From NCBI GenBank assembly GCA_023630585.1, contig CM042542.1, positions 21,791,011-21,855,010 on the forward strand: DNA of 64,000 bases. The letters run 5' to 3'. Under the pieces are notes generated by a model. The model worked only from the letters and a program-made list of their open reading frames with translations, was not told where the DNA came from and did not search any database. Numbering within the stretch: position 1 is the stretch's first letter; every line of letters starts with the position of its first letter. The stretch is from Cranoglanis bouderius. Its lineage: Eukaryota > Chordata > Actinopteri > Siluriformes > Cranoglanididae. The position numbers and the translations under genes were made by a program. Positions 9,943-20,247 of the stretch are shown here, piece after piece.

Positions 9943-10473
9943 TGTTAGAACATACGGAGGGTTGGATGCAGGTGCAGAGCAAATTCATCACTTTATTAGG
10001 AACAGATTTAATATCAAAGCAACAGTTCCCAAAATCGCTAAGCAGAAGAATGGTCAAAAGGCAGGCAGAGTTCAATCACACGGGCAAACAGGGTTATCCA
10101 AGGCTAGGCAACAGATCAAGGTCAAAAACGTTAGCAAAGTTCAGTATCCGTACAAACAATAAATCCAGGGAAAGAGCAGTAATCCAAAATCCGAAAGACG
10201 TTGTGAGGTTCAAAGCCGAGATAAACAGTCCATAGAAATGTTGCTTGGTATTGTCAGAACACAGGAACGAACAAATACTTCACGTTGGAAGTTAAAAACT
10301 ATTGTCCTTATATAGTGAACTTGGGATTAACAACAGGTGTGTGCCATCAGAAGGTGGGTGACTGTGAGCGTAGGAGTGAGGGAGTGTCATGGGGAGTGTA
10401 GTCCGTGGCGGCCATATTTGTAGGCTGCTGTGCATGCTGGGAATTGTAGTCACACTCGTGGCGCGACCTAACA
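9943..10473 (-). mobile_element. Solo LTR (531 bp) with target-site duplication
   Basis: Bounded by TGTTAG...CTAACA, the TG...CA ends of an LTR. It is flanked by 5-bp direct repeats AGCTT (9,938-9,942) and AGGTT (10,474-10,478), one mismatch. The unit 2 copy has the empty site: a single AGGTT at 14,539-14,543 in otherwise matching sequence. On the minus strand a TATATAAGG box lies near 10,310 and an AATAAAG polyadenylation signal near 9,992, in LTR order, so the LTR points leftward. There is no internal coding region, indicating recombination between two LTRs. Gypsy-like is a guess from length and box layout. Confidence 0.75.
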
Positions 10474-10795
10474 AGGTTGTTATTTAAAAAATAAAAAATA
10501 ATAATAATACAAAAATAAAGGTTTCCAATGGAAATGTAAATTTTGAATGTAACCACAAAAATCGGCTAAATATATAATAAACATGACCTTAATTATTACA
10601 TATATATCTTTTTTATATTAGATATTTATTGATCTAATATATAATAATAAAAATGTATTAAATATAAAATGAACACAAACAAAATGGAAAGGAAAAGTTT
10701 GAATAATAATCTTAACTACAGAATAAATCAGTTCTATGTTAAAGATCCACCTTTAACTCTATACTCTAAAATTAAAAGATAAAAGATATAACACA

Positions 10796-11429
10796 CAACG
10801 GGTAAGCTGATTTTCAAATGAAATCTCACACGTTTCATCATTTCAAAAGGAATCTACACAAAGACCCATTTTGATTGACAACAGAGTTCCCTTGAATTTC
10901 ATGTGGAGGTCAAATTTGGTGAAGTTTTACATGACAATATTGAAAGCATCTAATTTTCAGTGATCTGTGTTGGTGGAGCTTTGTAACAGCAGCATGGCAG
11001 ATCCAAAATGGAGGAAGTGCTTATTTTAGTGGCCGCCTTCTCTCCATGCCACGTATTTTTACAGACCATTTTAGAATCTGCAAGTGTTGTATTGGACAGA
11101 ACTGTCTGAGAAGTCAGGATTGAGACTTAAATGTGAATAGCTCTAATTAATCTATCAAAACTCCTATAAACAGCAGTGAAACTAGAGATATCAGAATTAT
11201 ACGGAAGCACAAGCAAAATCCCTTATTGTTTTTGAGATCTGTTGTTGTTGTTGTTCACCTTGGGCCAATATAATTCAAACATGGGTACCCCTCCCACTGT
11301 GTGCAGCTTTTAATTAGGACCTATATCTAAAATGTTTAGTTACTGAAGGATTAAACATGTAAAGTAACGAAAGGTCTTTCTGTGCGTAATTACTTTTTAC
11401 TACCAATTTCCCAAGCAGCATTTTATGGT
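10796..11429. other. Intergenic DNA without unit 2 counterpart
   Basis: Follows the breakpoint where homology to unit 2 stops (near ATAAAAGATATAACA). No exon resembling the shisa-like first exon and no recognised element were found. Confidence 0.5.
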
Positions 11430-11900
11430 TAAAGGGACAGTTCACCCAAAAATGAAAATGACCCCATGACTTGGGGCAGTGGTAGCTCAGTGGTTAAGAC
11501 ATTGGGCTACTGATCAGAAGGTCATGAGTTAAAACCCCAGCACTACCAATCTGCTACTGTTGGGCCCTTGAGCAAGGCCCTTAACCCTCAAGTCCTCAGA
11601 TGTATATTCAGAAATGAATAAAATGTAAGTCACTCTGGATAAGGACACCTGCCAAATGTCAGAAATGAAATTTCTGTCATTAATTATCCTCATGTCACCC
11701 TTTGTTCATGTTTGGAACACAAATTAAGATATTTCTGATGAAATCTGAGAGCTCTCTGACCCTCCATAGACAGCAAGGGTCCTGCCATGGTCAAGGCACA
11801 GAAACGTAGTAAGGACATCGTTAAAATGGTCCATGTGACATCAGTGGTTCAATCATAATTTTGCGAAGGTACGAGAATACTTTTTTATGCGCAAAATAGA
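11430..11900. mobile_element. Fish interspersed repeat copy interrupted by a SINE
   Basis: Left part TTAAAGGGACAGTTCACCCA and right part from TTTCTGTCATTAATTATCCTC to about 11,900 together make one member of the TTAAAGG...CACCCAAAAATGAAA...TCATGTCA repeat family. It is split by the SINE at 11,458-11,662. Also related to the degenerate copy at 5,500-5,780. Confidence 0.65.
11458..11662 (+). mobile_element. tRNA-derived SINE (V-SINE-like), 205 bp
   Basis: The head resembles a tRNA: GGGGCAGTGGTAGCTCAGTGG holds a Pol III A box (TAGCTCAGTGG at 11,483-11,493), and a B-box-like GAGTTAAAACCCC is at 11,526-11,538. The tail has GTAAGTCACTCTGGATAAGG and CTGCCAAATG, typical of fish tRNA-derived SINEs. 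AAATGAAA is duplicated on both sides (11,450-11,457 and 11,663-11,670). Removing the insert restores a continuous host repeat. It would be transcribed by Pol III from its internal promoter and mobilised by a partner LINE. Confidence 0.8.
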
Positions 11901-12047
11901 CCAAAAATGGACTTTATTTGACAGTTCTTCTCCTCCCTGTATCCATGAGCTGCCACGGCACATGCGCTTGTGTTTCCTGCACGTAAACAACGCATGTGTG
12001 TGGTACTGCTGACGTAGCAAAAAGACTATGTTAAGTCTGAATAATTG

Positions 12048-12191
12048 AAGGGTTAAGATCCAAAAGCCTCAAAGAGTTATCTGAAATTTTCTTCTAAAAT
12101 GAGCATTTTTATCAGGCTCCTATATTTTTAGTATGCTCATTTTAGAAGAAAATTTCAGATGGCACTTGGAGGCTTTTCCATCTGAACCCTT
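12048..12191. mobile_element. Palindromic MITE, 144 bp
   Basis: Two arms of about 60 bp are inverted copies of each other: AAGGGTTAAGATCC... at the left and ...CATCTGAACCCTT at the right, both containing CTGAAATTTTCTTCTAAAAT read inward. A short loop lies near 12,110-12,130. The single strand would fold into a long hairpin. No open frame is present. Confidence 0.7.
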
Positions 12192-12224
12192 AAATTGTAT
12201 TTTTTTTAAAATTATTATTCATAT

Positions 12225-12758
12225 GCAGCATGCATAATTGAAAGTAATATTGAATATTAAGAATAAAAGTATGGATTTTATTACACCACAGTTTGTGAAA
12301 GGAAAGGTGTACAGGACAGTAGTGAGACCAGCGATGTTGTATGGTTTGGAGACAGTTGCACTGAGGCAAAGACAGGAGGAAGAGTTAGAGGTAGCAGAGC
12401 TGAAGATGTTGAGGTTCTCTTTGGGCGTGACGAGGATGGATAGGATCAGGAATGAGTACGTCAGGGGGACAGCACATGTGAGATGTTTTGGAGACAAAGT
12501 TAGAGAGGCCAGGTTGAGATGGTTTGGACATGTTCAGAGGAGGGAGAGTGAATATATCGGTAAAAGGATGCTGAGGTTAGAGCTGCCAGGCAGGAGGCCG
12601 AGAGGAAGACCAAAGAGGAGGTTTATGGATGTAGTGAAGGAGGACATGAAGGTAGTCGGTCTGAGAGAAGAGGATGCAGGGGATAGGGCTAGATGGAGGC
12701 AGATGATTCGCTGTGGTGACCCCTGAAGGGAACAGCCGAAAGGAAAAGAAGAAGATAC
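12225..12758 (+). mobile_element. 5'-truncated LINE, C-terminal reverse transcriptase end
   Basis: An open frame at 12,238-12,726 (162 codons, TGA stop) encodes the last part of a non-LTR retrotransposon polyprotein. It has YRTVVRPAMLYGLETVAL, LGVTRMDRIRNEYVRGTAHV, RLRWFGHVQRR (residues 92-102), LPGRRPRGRPKRRFMDVVKED and IRCGDP. The RWFGHV and RGRPKRRW/F-MD blocks are hallmarks of the C-terminus of RTE-type and related LINEs. The RT catalytic core is absent. A 3' tail CCTGAAGGGAACAGCCGAAA then GGAAAAGAAGAAGAT leads into an (AT)n run. The clade is tentative. Confidence 0.75.
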
Positions 12759-12759
12759 G

Positions 12760-12791
<32 letters not shown>

Positions 12792-12792
12792 A
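12760..12792. repeat. (AT)n microsatellite at LINE 3' end
   Basis: ATACATATATAT... run directly following the LINE tail, probably its 3' simple-repeat tail. Confidence 0.85.
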
Positions 12793-13345
12793 GACAATGA
12801 TACCCGTGGTGTCAATGCCCCATGAACATTTTCTGCTTGTCATGCAACATAACTGTCTCATTTATCAAATGTGGACCTTTTCAGATTCTCAGAATTGAGA
12901 AAAAAAATAAATGTTAAACAGGACGTGAGGTAAGGCTGATGTCGCTTTTTACATCCATAGAAATGGTCTATTCAAATACAAGAGTTGATGGGAAATAGGT
13001 GAAATGCAAAATAAAATATAAATACAGAGTGAATTCTTCCCTTTAAACATGTCTTTAGTTATTATCTAAACTTTAATCTTTATTGTATAAAAAAATAGAA
13101 AATCTACAGATAATTCATTACAGCGCCACTCGCTGGTGGTTTGTGGTAAGACATAACAGGGATGTCCCCATCAGAATAGAAAAACCTGTTAAAAATTGAG
13201 TTTTCTAAAATGAAGAATTTCTTATAATAAAGTACATTTTTGGGCTTCAAAAATTCCCCCAGACACTTCTGACTGTAGTATGGCTTTATTGTACTTAGAA
13301 ATTGGTGTCCCCACGTGTAACCTTCTAGTCAGGGGTCCCCACGAT
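12791..13345. repeat. 555-bp direct repeat, copy 1
   Basis: Matches 16,582-17,136 at a constant offset of 3,791 bp with no net indel and only a handful of substitutions (for example GTCTCATT/GTCTTATT and GACGTGAGG/GACGGGAGG). No coding frame. Its position downstream of unit 1, mirrored downstream of unit 2, makes it part of the tandem duplication or a young repeat family member. Confidence 0.9.
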
Positions 13346-13411
13346 GTAGCAAAAACAAGTATGTGTGTGTGCACAGTGTGTTTCCTGCTCTAACACACTA
13401 CATGAGTGTTA

Positions 13412-13482
<71 letters not shown>

Positions 13483-13570
13483 CGGTTTCATTACCATTTG
13501 GAGTTGAAGAGTTAAAAATTAATTATCAAAAAATAAAATAACCGAAAGTTTAAAGTTTATAAAAAATATC
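13346..13570. other. Linker between duplicated units
   Basis: Unique linker holding a long (TG)n run; no gene seen. Confidence 0.6.
13414..13480. repeat. (TG)n microsatellite
   Basis: Uninterrupted GT dinucleotides for about 67 bp. Confidence 0.95.
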
Positions 13571-13614
13571 TGAGGCTTAAAGGGAGAGTTTAGAGAAAAG
13601 TAAAATAAAATAAA

Positions 13615-13663
13615 ACACACACACACACACACGCACACACAAACACACACACACACACACACA
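13615..13663. repeat. (CA)n microsatellite
   Basis: CA dinucleotides with two interruptions. The corresponding place in unit 1 (about 7,100-7,150) has a shorter, A-rich version. Confidence 0.9.
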
Positions 13664-13768
13664 TTAAAACCACAACGTGCTAGAGAATGTCGCTAACTTT
13701 ACTTTAGCGCTGTTCAAACTGTATGTGTAAATCATCACACACTCATCCAGGTATTTAAAAAAAATGAC

Positions 13769-13774
13769 TTTATT
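13769..13774 (-). terminator. Candidate polyadenylation signal of shisa-like copy B
   Basis: AATAAA on the minus strand, about 240 nt beyond the copy B stop codon. The aligned position in copy A has a changed sequence (CAATAGTT), so copy A lacks this signal. Confidence 0.4.
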
Positions 13775-14015
13775 GTTTCTCTCTCATTTAAGAGGATTTC
13801 TGAGAGGATTTCCAAGCCATATTCAAAAATGTTTGTGATCTTCACTGCTAACATCAGTGAAATAAAAATATGTAATATAAAAAAAATATAAAAAATATAA
13901 AATATAAAAAAATTTCGGAACATTGAGGAAAATTCAGTTAAAATGACGCTAAATTGTTTTTAGTCCTGTGACATCAGACGGTGACGATGGGGTAGATGGG
14001 GTCCTCAGGGAAGGG

Positions 14016-14380
14016 CTAGCGGTGTAGGCACCTCTCCAGGAACGACACACTGATCAGCATGTTGAGATCTGGAGGCAGTGGATAGGTATAACATGAGTTA
14101 TCCTGCGGCACCCTCTCGTGGGGCGGAGAATAAAAGTTTGGTGGAAACACACTGTACTCGCTGAGATCTGGCAGGTGGAGCCCAGAGTTGGACATACATG
14201 ATGGGGTGGGGCTTTCAGGCAACGGACCTCCCGATTCCAGCAAACCGGTCTGGGTTGGACCGGGCCGTTCGCTGGGCTTCGGCTTCATGCGGTAACAGCA
14301 GCAGACGGAGATCATCGCTCCGAGCAGGACGAAGGACAGGAAGGCGCTGACTGTGATCACGAAGGGCAGATAAGTGGGAG
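14016..14380 (-). CDS. Shisa-like membrane protein copy B, last exon
   Basis: A TTTTCTCCAG acceptor is followed by 365 nt of open exon ending in TAG (14,014-14,018 region; stop codon at 14,016-14,018). It starts in phase 1, so joining to the 88-nt first exon (15,133-15,220) makes a CCT proline codon and a continuous 150-residue product. The exon encodes PTYLPFVITVSAFLSFVLLG (membrane helix), ISVCCCYRMKPKPS (juxtamembrane cysteine cluster and basic PKP), then a cytosolic tail rich in Pro/Ser with TYPLPPDLNMLISV and FLERCLHR at the end. This layout resembles the TM-plus-tail exon of shisa2/shisa3, adaptor proteins that control receptor maturation in the ER. The usual cysteine-rich ectodomain is missing. 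The function is therefore unknown; the shisa relationship is based on helix and cysteine motif only. Confidence 0.65.
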
Positions 14381-15132
14381 CTGGAGAAAAAATGACAAAA
14401 AATAAGAGTTTAGTAAATCATTTCCCTCGTCTCACAAATCACGTTTGCCTAAAAGTCTTGTATCGACACATCACTATATCTCCAGCTACAAACACAAGGT
14501 TCCTGGAAGGTTCTTCAGAACGTCTCACAAGGTTCATGAGGTTTTTATTTTAAAAAAATAATAATAAAAAAATAAAGGTTTCCAATGGAAATGTAAATTT
14601 TGAATGTAGCCACAAAAATCGGCTAAATATATAATAAACATGACCTTAATTATTACATCTATTTTTTTAAACGGAGCCCAAACTTGATTTCTCATCACTA
14701 TTACACAAACATAAAGGAAAGGAAAAGTTTGAATAATAATCTTAACTACAGAATCCTAAATCAGTTCTATGTTAAAGATCCACCTTTAACTCTATTCTCT
14801 AAAATTAAAAGATAAAAGATATAACATGAGAAAAATCAAGAAAACCTTTTTTTCTACATGAATTTGTTCGATTGTTAATTAATCCACTGGTTCATTAAGA
14901 CGGATTCATTGTTTAACTGAAGATCATAACAGCTGTATTAAAAGTAATTATAAAAATATATATAATTTATTCATAAAAATAAATGTTTCGTGAAAAATGA
15001 ATGTTTTAAATGCCTCACCGACAATATAAATAAATAAAATACAATTTTAAAATCCCGACAGTTAAAAAAAATTAAAATAAAAACTTAACAAAGAATAGTA
15101 ATAAACTCCCGAATAATAAAAAAAATACTTAC

Positions 15133-15220
15133 GGATCGGTGGGACGTCTCGCGCTCCCTCGGTGTAGAAGTCGAACAACAGCAGCAGCAGCAGCGGCACG
15201 AGAACCGACCGAGACCGCAT
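15133..15220 (-). CDS. Shisa-like membrane protein copy B, first exon (signal peptide)
   Basis: On the minus strand ATG at 15,218-15,220 has A at -3 and opens MRSRSVLVPLLLLLLFDFYT then EGARDVPPI before a GTAAGT donor (15,127-15,132). The n-region is basic, the h-region is leucine-rich, and cleavage is plausible near TEGA, so this is a signal peptide exon. It has 29 codons plus one nucleotide, matching the phase of the acceptor at 14,380. Together the two exons give a type I membrane protein with an ectodomain of only about ten residues. The 752-bp intron is AT-rich and I saw no additional cysteine-rich exon in it. Unit 1 lacks this exon. Confidence 0.65.
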
Positions 15221-16000
15221 CGTGAATCCAAACGGAGGAACAAGTTTAAAAAATAAAACAATAAGAAAACGTGCGAGCTGTTTACTCCAGGAGGCTGAAC
15301 GGAGAACTGAAAGGGGTCACGGAGAGCTCGAGAGTTTTTATCCCCACATACAACACCCCCCCACCCCGCACCAGACCCCCACCCCCCTCACGCGCCTTCG
15401 CAATCTCATTTGCCCCCCGACTGCATCTCCACCTTCTCACTCATCTGCATTCAGAAAGCTGATTTATATATATATATATATATACTATATATATATACTC
15501 CATTTAATTGATTATCTTCTAGTTAGTGCTAGAAGTGTTAGCACTCAGTGTTCTACTGATATTTACTCCTAAGCAGCTTCGAGCGAAGCTTTCATTAAAA
15601 TGACGTTCCTACGTCAGAGACTTTCATGTAGCTTTTTATCAAACCATTATTTTGTTAGCTCAGAGGTTTCTATCAACGTGCAAGCCTAGGCCTTTCCTAT
15701 CTTACTTGTTAGAGGTTCTGTTTAAACTTGCAAGTATTAGCCTTTACTTTTGGCTTGTCAGAGGTTGACCTTAAACGTGTCTAACGTATTATACACTTTT
15801 AGTTTAAGAAGTTATTCATAATAAGAATACCAAACATAGACACAGAGTATTTAGAAGTAGAATAACAAATGGATTTAATATGAGATAAAGATACATAAAA
15901 TAGAGACAAGAATCACTTACAAGATTACAGTCAGCGTCATGAACATAGCATGCACGATGGAAAAGCATCTATGGCAAAAGGCCCTTCGGATGTTACAAGG
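15221..16000. other. Upstream region of shisa-like copy B
   Basis: Minus-strand upstream DNA of copy B: a C-rich stretch (15,340-15,440) and a (TA)n run (15,464-15,498), then AT-rich sequence. Further left-over mobile DNA is likely but no ends are recognised. No clear TATA box is placed. Confidence 0.4.
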
Positions 16001-16063
16001 CTTTGATGTTATAAGCTTCTGATGTTATAAGCTTTTCTGTTATAAGCTTCTGATGTTATAAGC
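16001..16063. repeat. Short tandem motif GATGTTATAAGCTT
   Basis: Three to four imperfect tandem copies of a 16-19-bp unit around TTCTGATGTTATAAGC. Confidence 0.8.
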
Positions 16064-16267
16064 TCCCCCTTTTCTCTCTACCAAGCAGATCCTCTTATAC
16101 CCTTGACCCTCTTTGAAATGTATAGTGACCAGGATACCAAATGGAGATAAAACAATGTGTTTTAGGGCAGGGTGGACCCCATGGTGTTTCATGGCAGGGT
16201 TCTCTCACTTTAAGGAACTGTATGTTAATTAAGTTCCCGAGAATGAGTTCATGCAAACCAGTGGGTG

Positions 16268-16270
<3 letters not shown>

Positions 16271-16336
<66 letters not shown>
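16271..16336. repeat. (GT)n microsatellite
   Basis: 33 uninterrupted GT units. Confidence 0.95.
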
Positions 16337-16338
<2 letters not shown>

Positions 16339-16581
16339 CGAGCACATATTACAACATATATTGTAAATGTTATTTCCTAAACTATATGATATTTATGATA
16401 TCACCACATCGTTCACCATGAAATATGGATACAAATGACACCAAACATGCCCTGAGGAATACTGTAATTAAACACAGTTTAGATGACCAGTTTTAGTTCA
16501 CCTGATATCTCTGAAACACATTCCTGATCATTTTAACCTTAATCACATTACTGCCACAATTTTATAAATCTACTACAATAT

Positions 16582-17136
16582 AAGTCAATGATACCCGTGG
16601 TGTCAATGCCCCATGAACATTTTCTGCTTGTCATGCAACATAACTGTCTTATTTATCAAATGTGGACCTTTTCAGATTCTCAGAATTGAGGAAAAAAATT
16701 AATGTTAAACAGGACGGGAGGTAAGGCTGATGTCGCTTTTTACATCCATAGAAATGGTCTATTCAAATACAAGAGTTGATGGGAAATAGGTGAAATGCAA
16801 AATAAAATATAAATACAGAGTGAATTCTTCCCTTTAAACATGTCTTTAGTTATTATCTAAACTTTAATCTTTATTGTATAAAAAAATAGAAAATCTACAG
16901 ATAATTCATTACAGCGCCACTCGCTGGTGGTTTGTGGTAAGACATAACAGGGATGTCCCCATCAGAATAGAAAAACCTGTTAAAACTTGAGTTTTCTAAA
17001 ATGAAGAATTTCTTATAATTAAGTACATTTTTGGGCTTCAAAAATTCCCCCAGACACTTCTGACTGTAGTATGGCTTTACTGTACTTAGAAATTGGTGTC
17101 CCCACGTGTAACCTTCTAGTCAGGGGTCCCCACGAT
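16582..17136. repeat. 555-bp direct repeat, copy 2
   Basis: Near-identical to 12,791-13,345 (offset 3,791 bp). Ends at CCCCACGAT, where the L2 LINE sequence starts, whereas copy 1 continues GTAGCAAAAAC. This places the LINE insertion exactly at the end of the shared sequence. Confidence 0.9.
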
Positions 17137-18484
17137 CAAACCCCTTCTAAAAATAATCAACTCTTCCCTTAGAACTGGCTAGTACCTAAATCATTTAAAT
17201 TAGCAGTTATCAAACCCCTGATTAAAAAACCTGACCTCAACCCCTCTCAATTGTCCAGCTGCAGGCCGATATCAAATCTCCCCTTTATCTCCAAGATCTT
17301 AGAAAAGGTTGTAGCAAAGCAGCTATGCTCGTGCCTTAATAGGAATAACATTCATGAAATGTATCAGTCAGGATTTAGGCCTCATCATAGCACAGAGACA
17401 GCGCTGGTTAAAGTGGTAAATGACCTACTGATGGCCTCTGATCAGGGTTGTGTCTCCATGCTTGTGTTGCTTGACCTCCTGGCTCAGGTCTTATTTGACT
17501 GATCAGTTCGTAGATGTAAATGGTGAATTCTCTATGCATACTGAGGTAAAGTTTGTTGTTCTGCAAGGTTCTGTTTTAGGCCCACTGCTTTTTTATTTAT
17601 ATATGCTACCTCTGGGTCAAATTATTCATAAACATGGAATTAGCTTCCACTGTTATGCTGATGACACACAGTTGTATGTTTCAGCGGAGCCAGATGACAG
17701 ACACCAGTTTAATAAAGTCGAGGAATGTGTAAAGGACATTAGACGGTGGATGTTTATTAACTTCCTCTTACTAAATTCTGACAAGACAGAAGTACTTATA
17801 CTAGGACCACATGCAGCTAGAAGTAAGTTTTCTGATTCCATAGTAACTCTGGATGGCCTTTCTGTTTCATCATGTGCAGCAGTAAAAGACCTTGGTGTGA
17901 TTATTGACTCCAGTTTTTCCTTTGACGCCCACGTAGATAATATTACTAGGGTAGCCTTCTTTCACCTCAGAAATATTGCTAAGATAAGAAATATATTGTC
18001 AATACATGATGTAGAAAAATTAGTCCATGCTTTCTACACCTCTAGGTTGGATTATTGTAATGCCTTCCTGTCTGGATGTTCCAGTAGGAGCATAAACAAA
18101 CTCCAGTTAGTCCAGAATGCAGCTGCAAGGGTCCTTACTAGAACCAGAAGATATGACCACATCACCCCTATTTTATCCACACTGCATTGGCTCCCAGTGA
18201 AATTTCACATTGATTATAAAATACTACTATTGACTTATAAAGCGCTAAATGGCTTCGCACCACAGTACCTAAGCGAACTTTTGGTCTTTTATGATCCGCC
18301 ACGCCTACTTCGACCCAAAGGTGCAGGCTATTTGTCGGTACCTCGAATAGTGTAGGCTACAGCAGGGGAAAAGCTTTCTCTTACAAAGCCCCACAGTTAT
18401 GGAACAGGCTTCCAATTAGTGTTCGGGACTCAGACACAGTCTCAGTGTTTAAGTCCAGGCTGAAAATATATTTGTTTAGTCAAG
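17137..18484 (+). mobile_element. L2-type LINE relic, reverse transcriptase region
   Basis: Broken coding sequence of an L2/Maui-type LINE. In order: VPKSFKLAVIKPLIKKPDL (about 17,186-17,242), SSCRPISNLPFISKILEKVV in frame from 17,251, FRPHHSTETALVKVVNDLL, then an internal deletion around 17,478-17,500 that shifts frame and removes the first catalytic motif (the expected LDLSAAFDTIDH is reduced to LDL). The frame from 17,450 continues with QGSVLGPLLF, CYADDTQLYV (second catalytic pair intact), LLNSDKTEVLILGP and LQLVQNAAARVLTRTR up to a stop at 18,355. The remainder (SVFKSRLKIYLFSQAL) is in another frame from 18,445. The element is dead: in-frame stop, deletion and at least two frameshifts. 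Confidence 0.9.
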
Positions 18485-18810
18485 CTCTCACTTTTTTTTC
18501 GGCCTTGAACGCAGGAATGGACAAAGGAGACTTATGCACTCTGCGGTCCAGCACCGGGCAACCCCTGCAGGAGTCTGAGGAGATCCGCAAATGTGCAGTC
18601 GCTTTCTACGAGAAGCTCTTCAAGAAGGAGTTCCAAGAGAGACCAGAAGAGGCACAGGCCTTCTATGAGGACTTACCCAAGGTATCCGAAGAGGCTAATG
18701 CAGAGATGGAAACACAAATCTCTGCTGATGAGCTACAATCTGCATTACAGAGCCTAGAGAGTGGCAAAGCTCCAGGCATTGATGGTCTTCCAGTGGACTT
18801 TTATAAACAC
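18485..18810 (+). mobile_element. L1/Tx1-type LINE fragment abutting the satellite
   Basis: Directly after a poly-T, an open stretch encodes GDLCTLRSSTGQPLQESEEI, RKCAVAFYEKLFKKEF, ISADELQSALQSLESGKAPG and IDGLPVDFYKH. This is the start of an L1/Tx1-clade reverse transcriptase domain (GKAPGIDGLP-DFYK is the first conserved RT block). It breaks off after the KH codons, where these elements usually continue with an aromatic residue and W, and the satellite starts inside AAACACATCTA. Both ends are truncated. Confidence 0.85.
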
Positions 18811-20247
18811 ATCTAAAACTAAATACACATCTAACACTAAATACACATCCAACACTAAATACACATCGAACAGTAAATACACTAAATACACATATAACAC
18901 AAATTACAGATCTAACACTAAAAACTAAAATGTACACTAAATACACATCTAACACTAAATACACTAAATACACAAACTAAAACTAAATACACATCTAACA
19001 CTACATACATATCTAACACTAAATACACATCGAACACTAAATACACCCAATACACAAACAAAACTAAATCCTCATCTAACACAAAATACACAGCAAACAC
19101 TAAATACACATCTAACACTAAATACACATCTAAAATTAAATAAACATCTAACACTAAATAAACTTCTAAAACTAAATACATATCTAACACTAAATACACT
19201 AAATCCACATCTAAAACTAAATACACATCTGACACTAAATACAAATCTAACACTAAATACACATCTAAAACTAAATTCACATCTAAGACTAAATACACAT
19301 CTAACACTAAATACACCAAATACACAAACTAACACTAAATCCACATCTAACACTAAATCCACATCTAACACTAAATACACATCGAACAGTATATACACTA
19401 ATTACACATATAAAACAAATTACAGATCTGACACTAAAAACAAAAATTAACACTAAATACACACCTAACACTAAATACACTAAATACACATCTAAAACTA
19501 AATCCACATCTAAAAGTAAATACAAATCTTACACTAAATTTACATCGAACACTAAATACACATCTAACACTAAATACACATCTGACACTAAATACACATC
19601 TAACAATATATACACATCTAAAACTAAATACACATCTAACACTAATTACACAACTAAAACTAAATACACATCTAACACTAAATACACATCTAACACTAAA
19701 TAAACATCTAACACTAAATACACAACGAAACGTAAATACACCAAATTCACAATCTAACACTAAATCCACATCTAACACTAAATACACATCTAACACTAAA
19801 TATACATCTATCACTAAATCCACATCTAACACTAAATACACATCTAACACTAAATACACATCTAAAACTAAATACACATCTAACACTAAATACACATCTA
19901 AAACTAAGTACACATCAAAACCTAAATACACCCAATACACAAACAAAACTAAATCCTCATCTAACACAAAATACACATCAAACACTAAATACACTAAATA
20001 CACATTTAAGTCTAAATACACATCTAACACAAAATACACATCAAACACTAAATACACATCTAATACTAAATACACCAAATAAACAAACTAACACTAAATC
20101 CACATATAAAACTAAATACATATCTAACACAAAATAGACATCTAACACTAAAGACACATCTAACACTAAATACACTAAATACACATACTAAAACTAAATC
20201 CACAAGTAACACTAAACACACATCTAACACTAAATACTCATCTAAAA

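Larger units (their letters stand above)
7067..10795. repeat. Duplicated locus, unit 1 (interrupted)
   Basis: Starts TGAGGCTTAAAGGGAGAG and shares long stretches, in order, with 13,571-14,828: the 7,067-7,240 part, the 9,226-9,270 part (AGAGGATTTCCAAGCC), the shisa-like exon with its intron to 9,942, and 10,474-10,795. The extra length comes from a LINE (7,541-9,019) and a solo LTR (9,943-10,473) plus local indels. Homology ends near 10,795, before the position where unit 2 has its first exon. Confidence 0.8.
13571..14828. repeat. Duplicated locus, unit 2 (less interrupted)
   Basis: Colinear with unit 1 (7,067-10,795) but lacking its LINE and solo LTR insertions. Contains the last exon of shisa-like copy B and part of its intron. 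Homology to unit 1 ends at about 14,828 (after GATATAACA), while the copy B gene continues to 15,220. Confidence 0.8.

Noticed and set aside
9857..10235. Two overlapping sense frames of about 100 codons
   Set aside because: They fall inside the solo LTR, run opposite to its inferred direction, and show no known domain.
15222..15572. 116-codon sense frame ending in poly-Ile/Tyr
   Set aside because: It covers the antisense of the copy B 5' region and a (TA)n run; composition is not protein-like.
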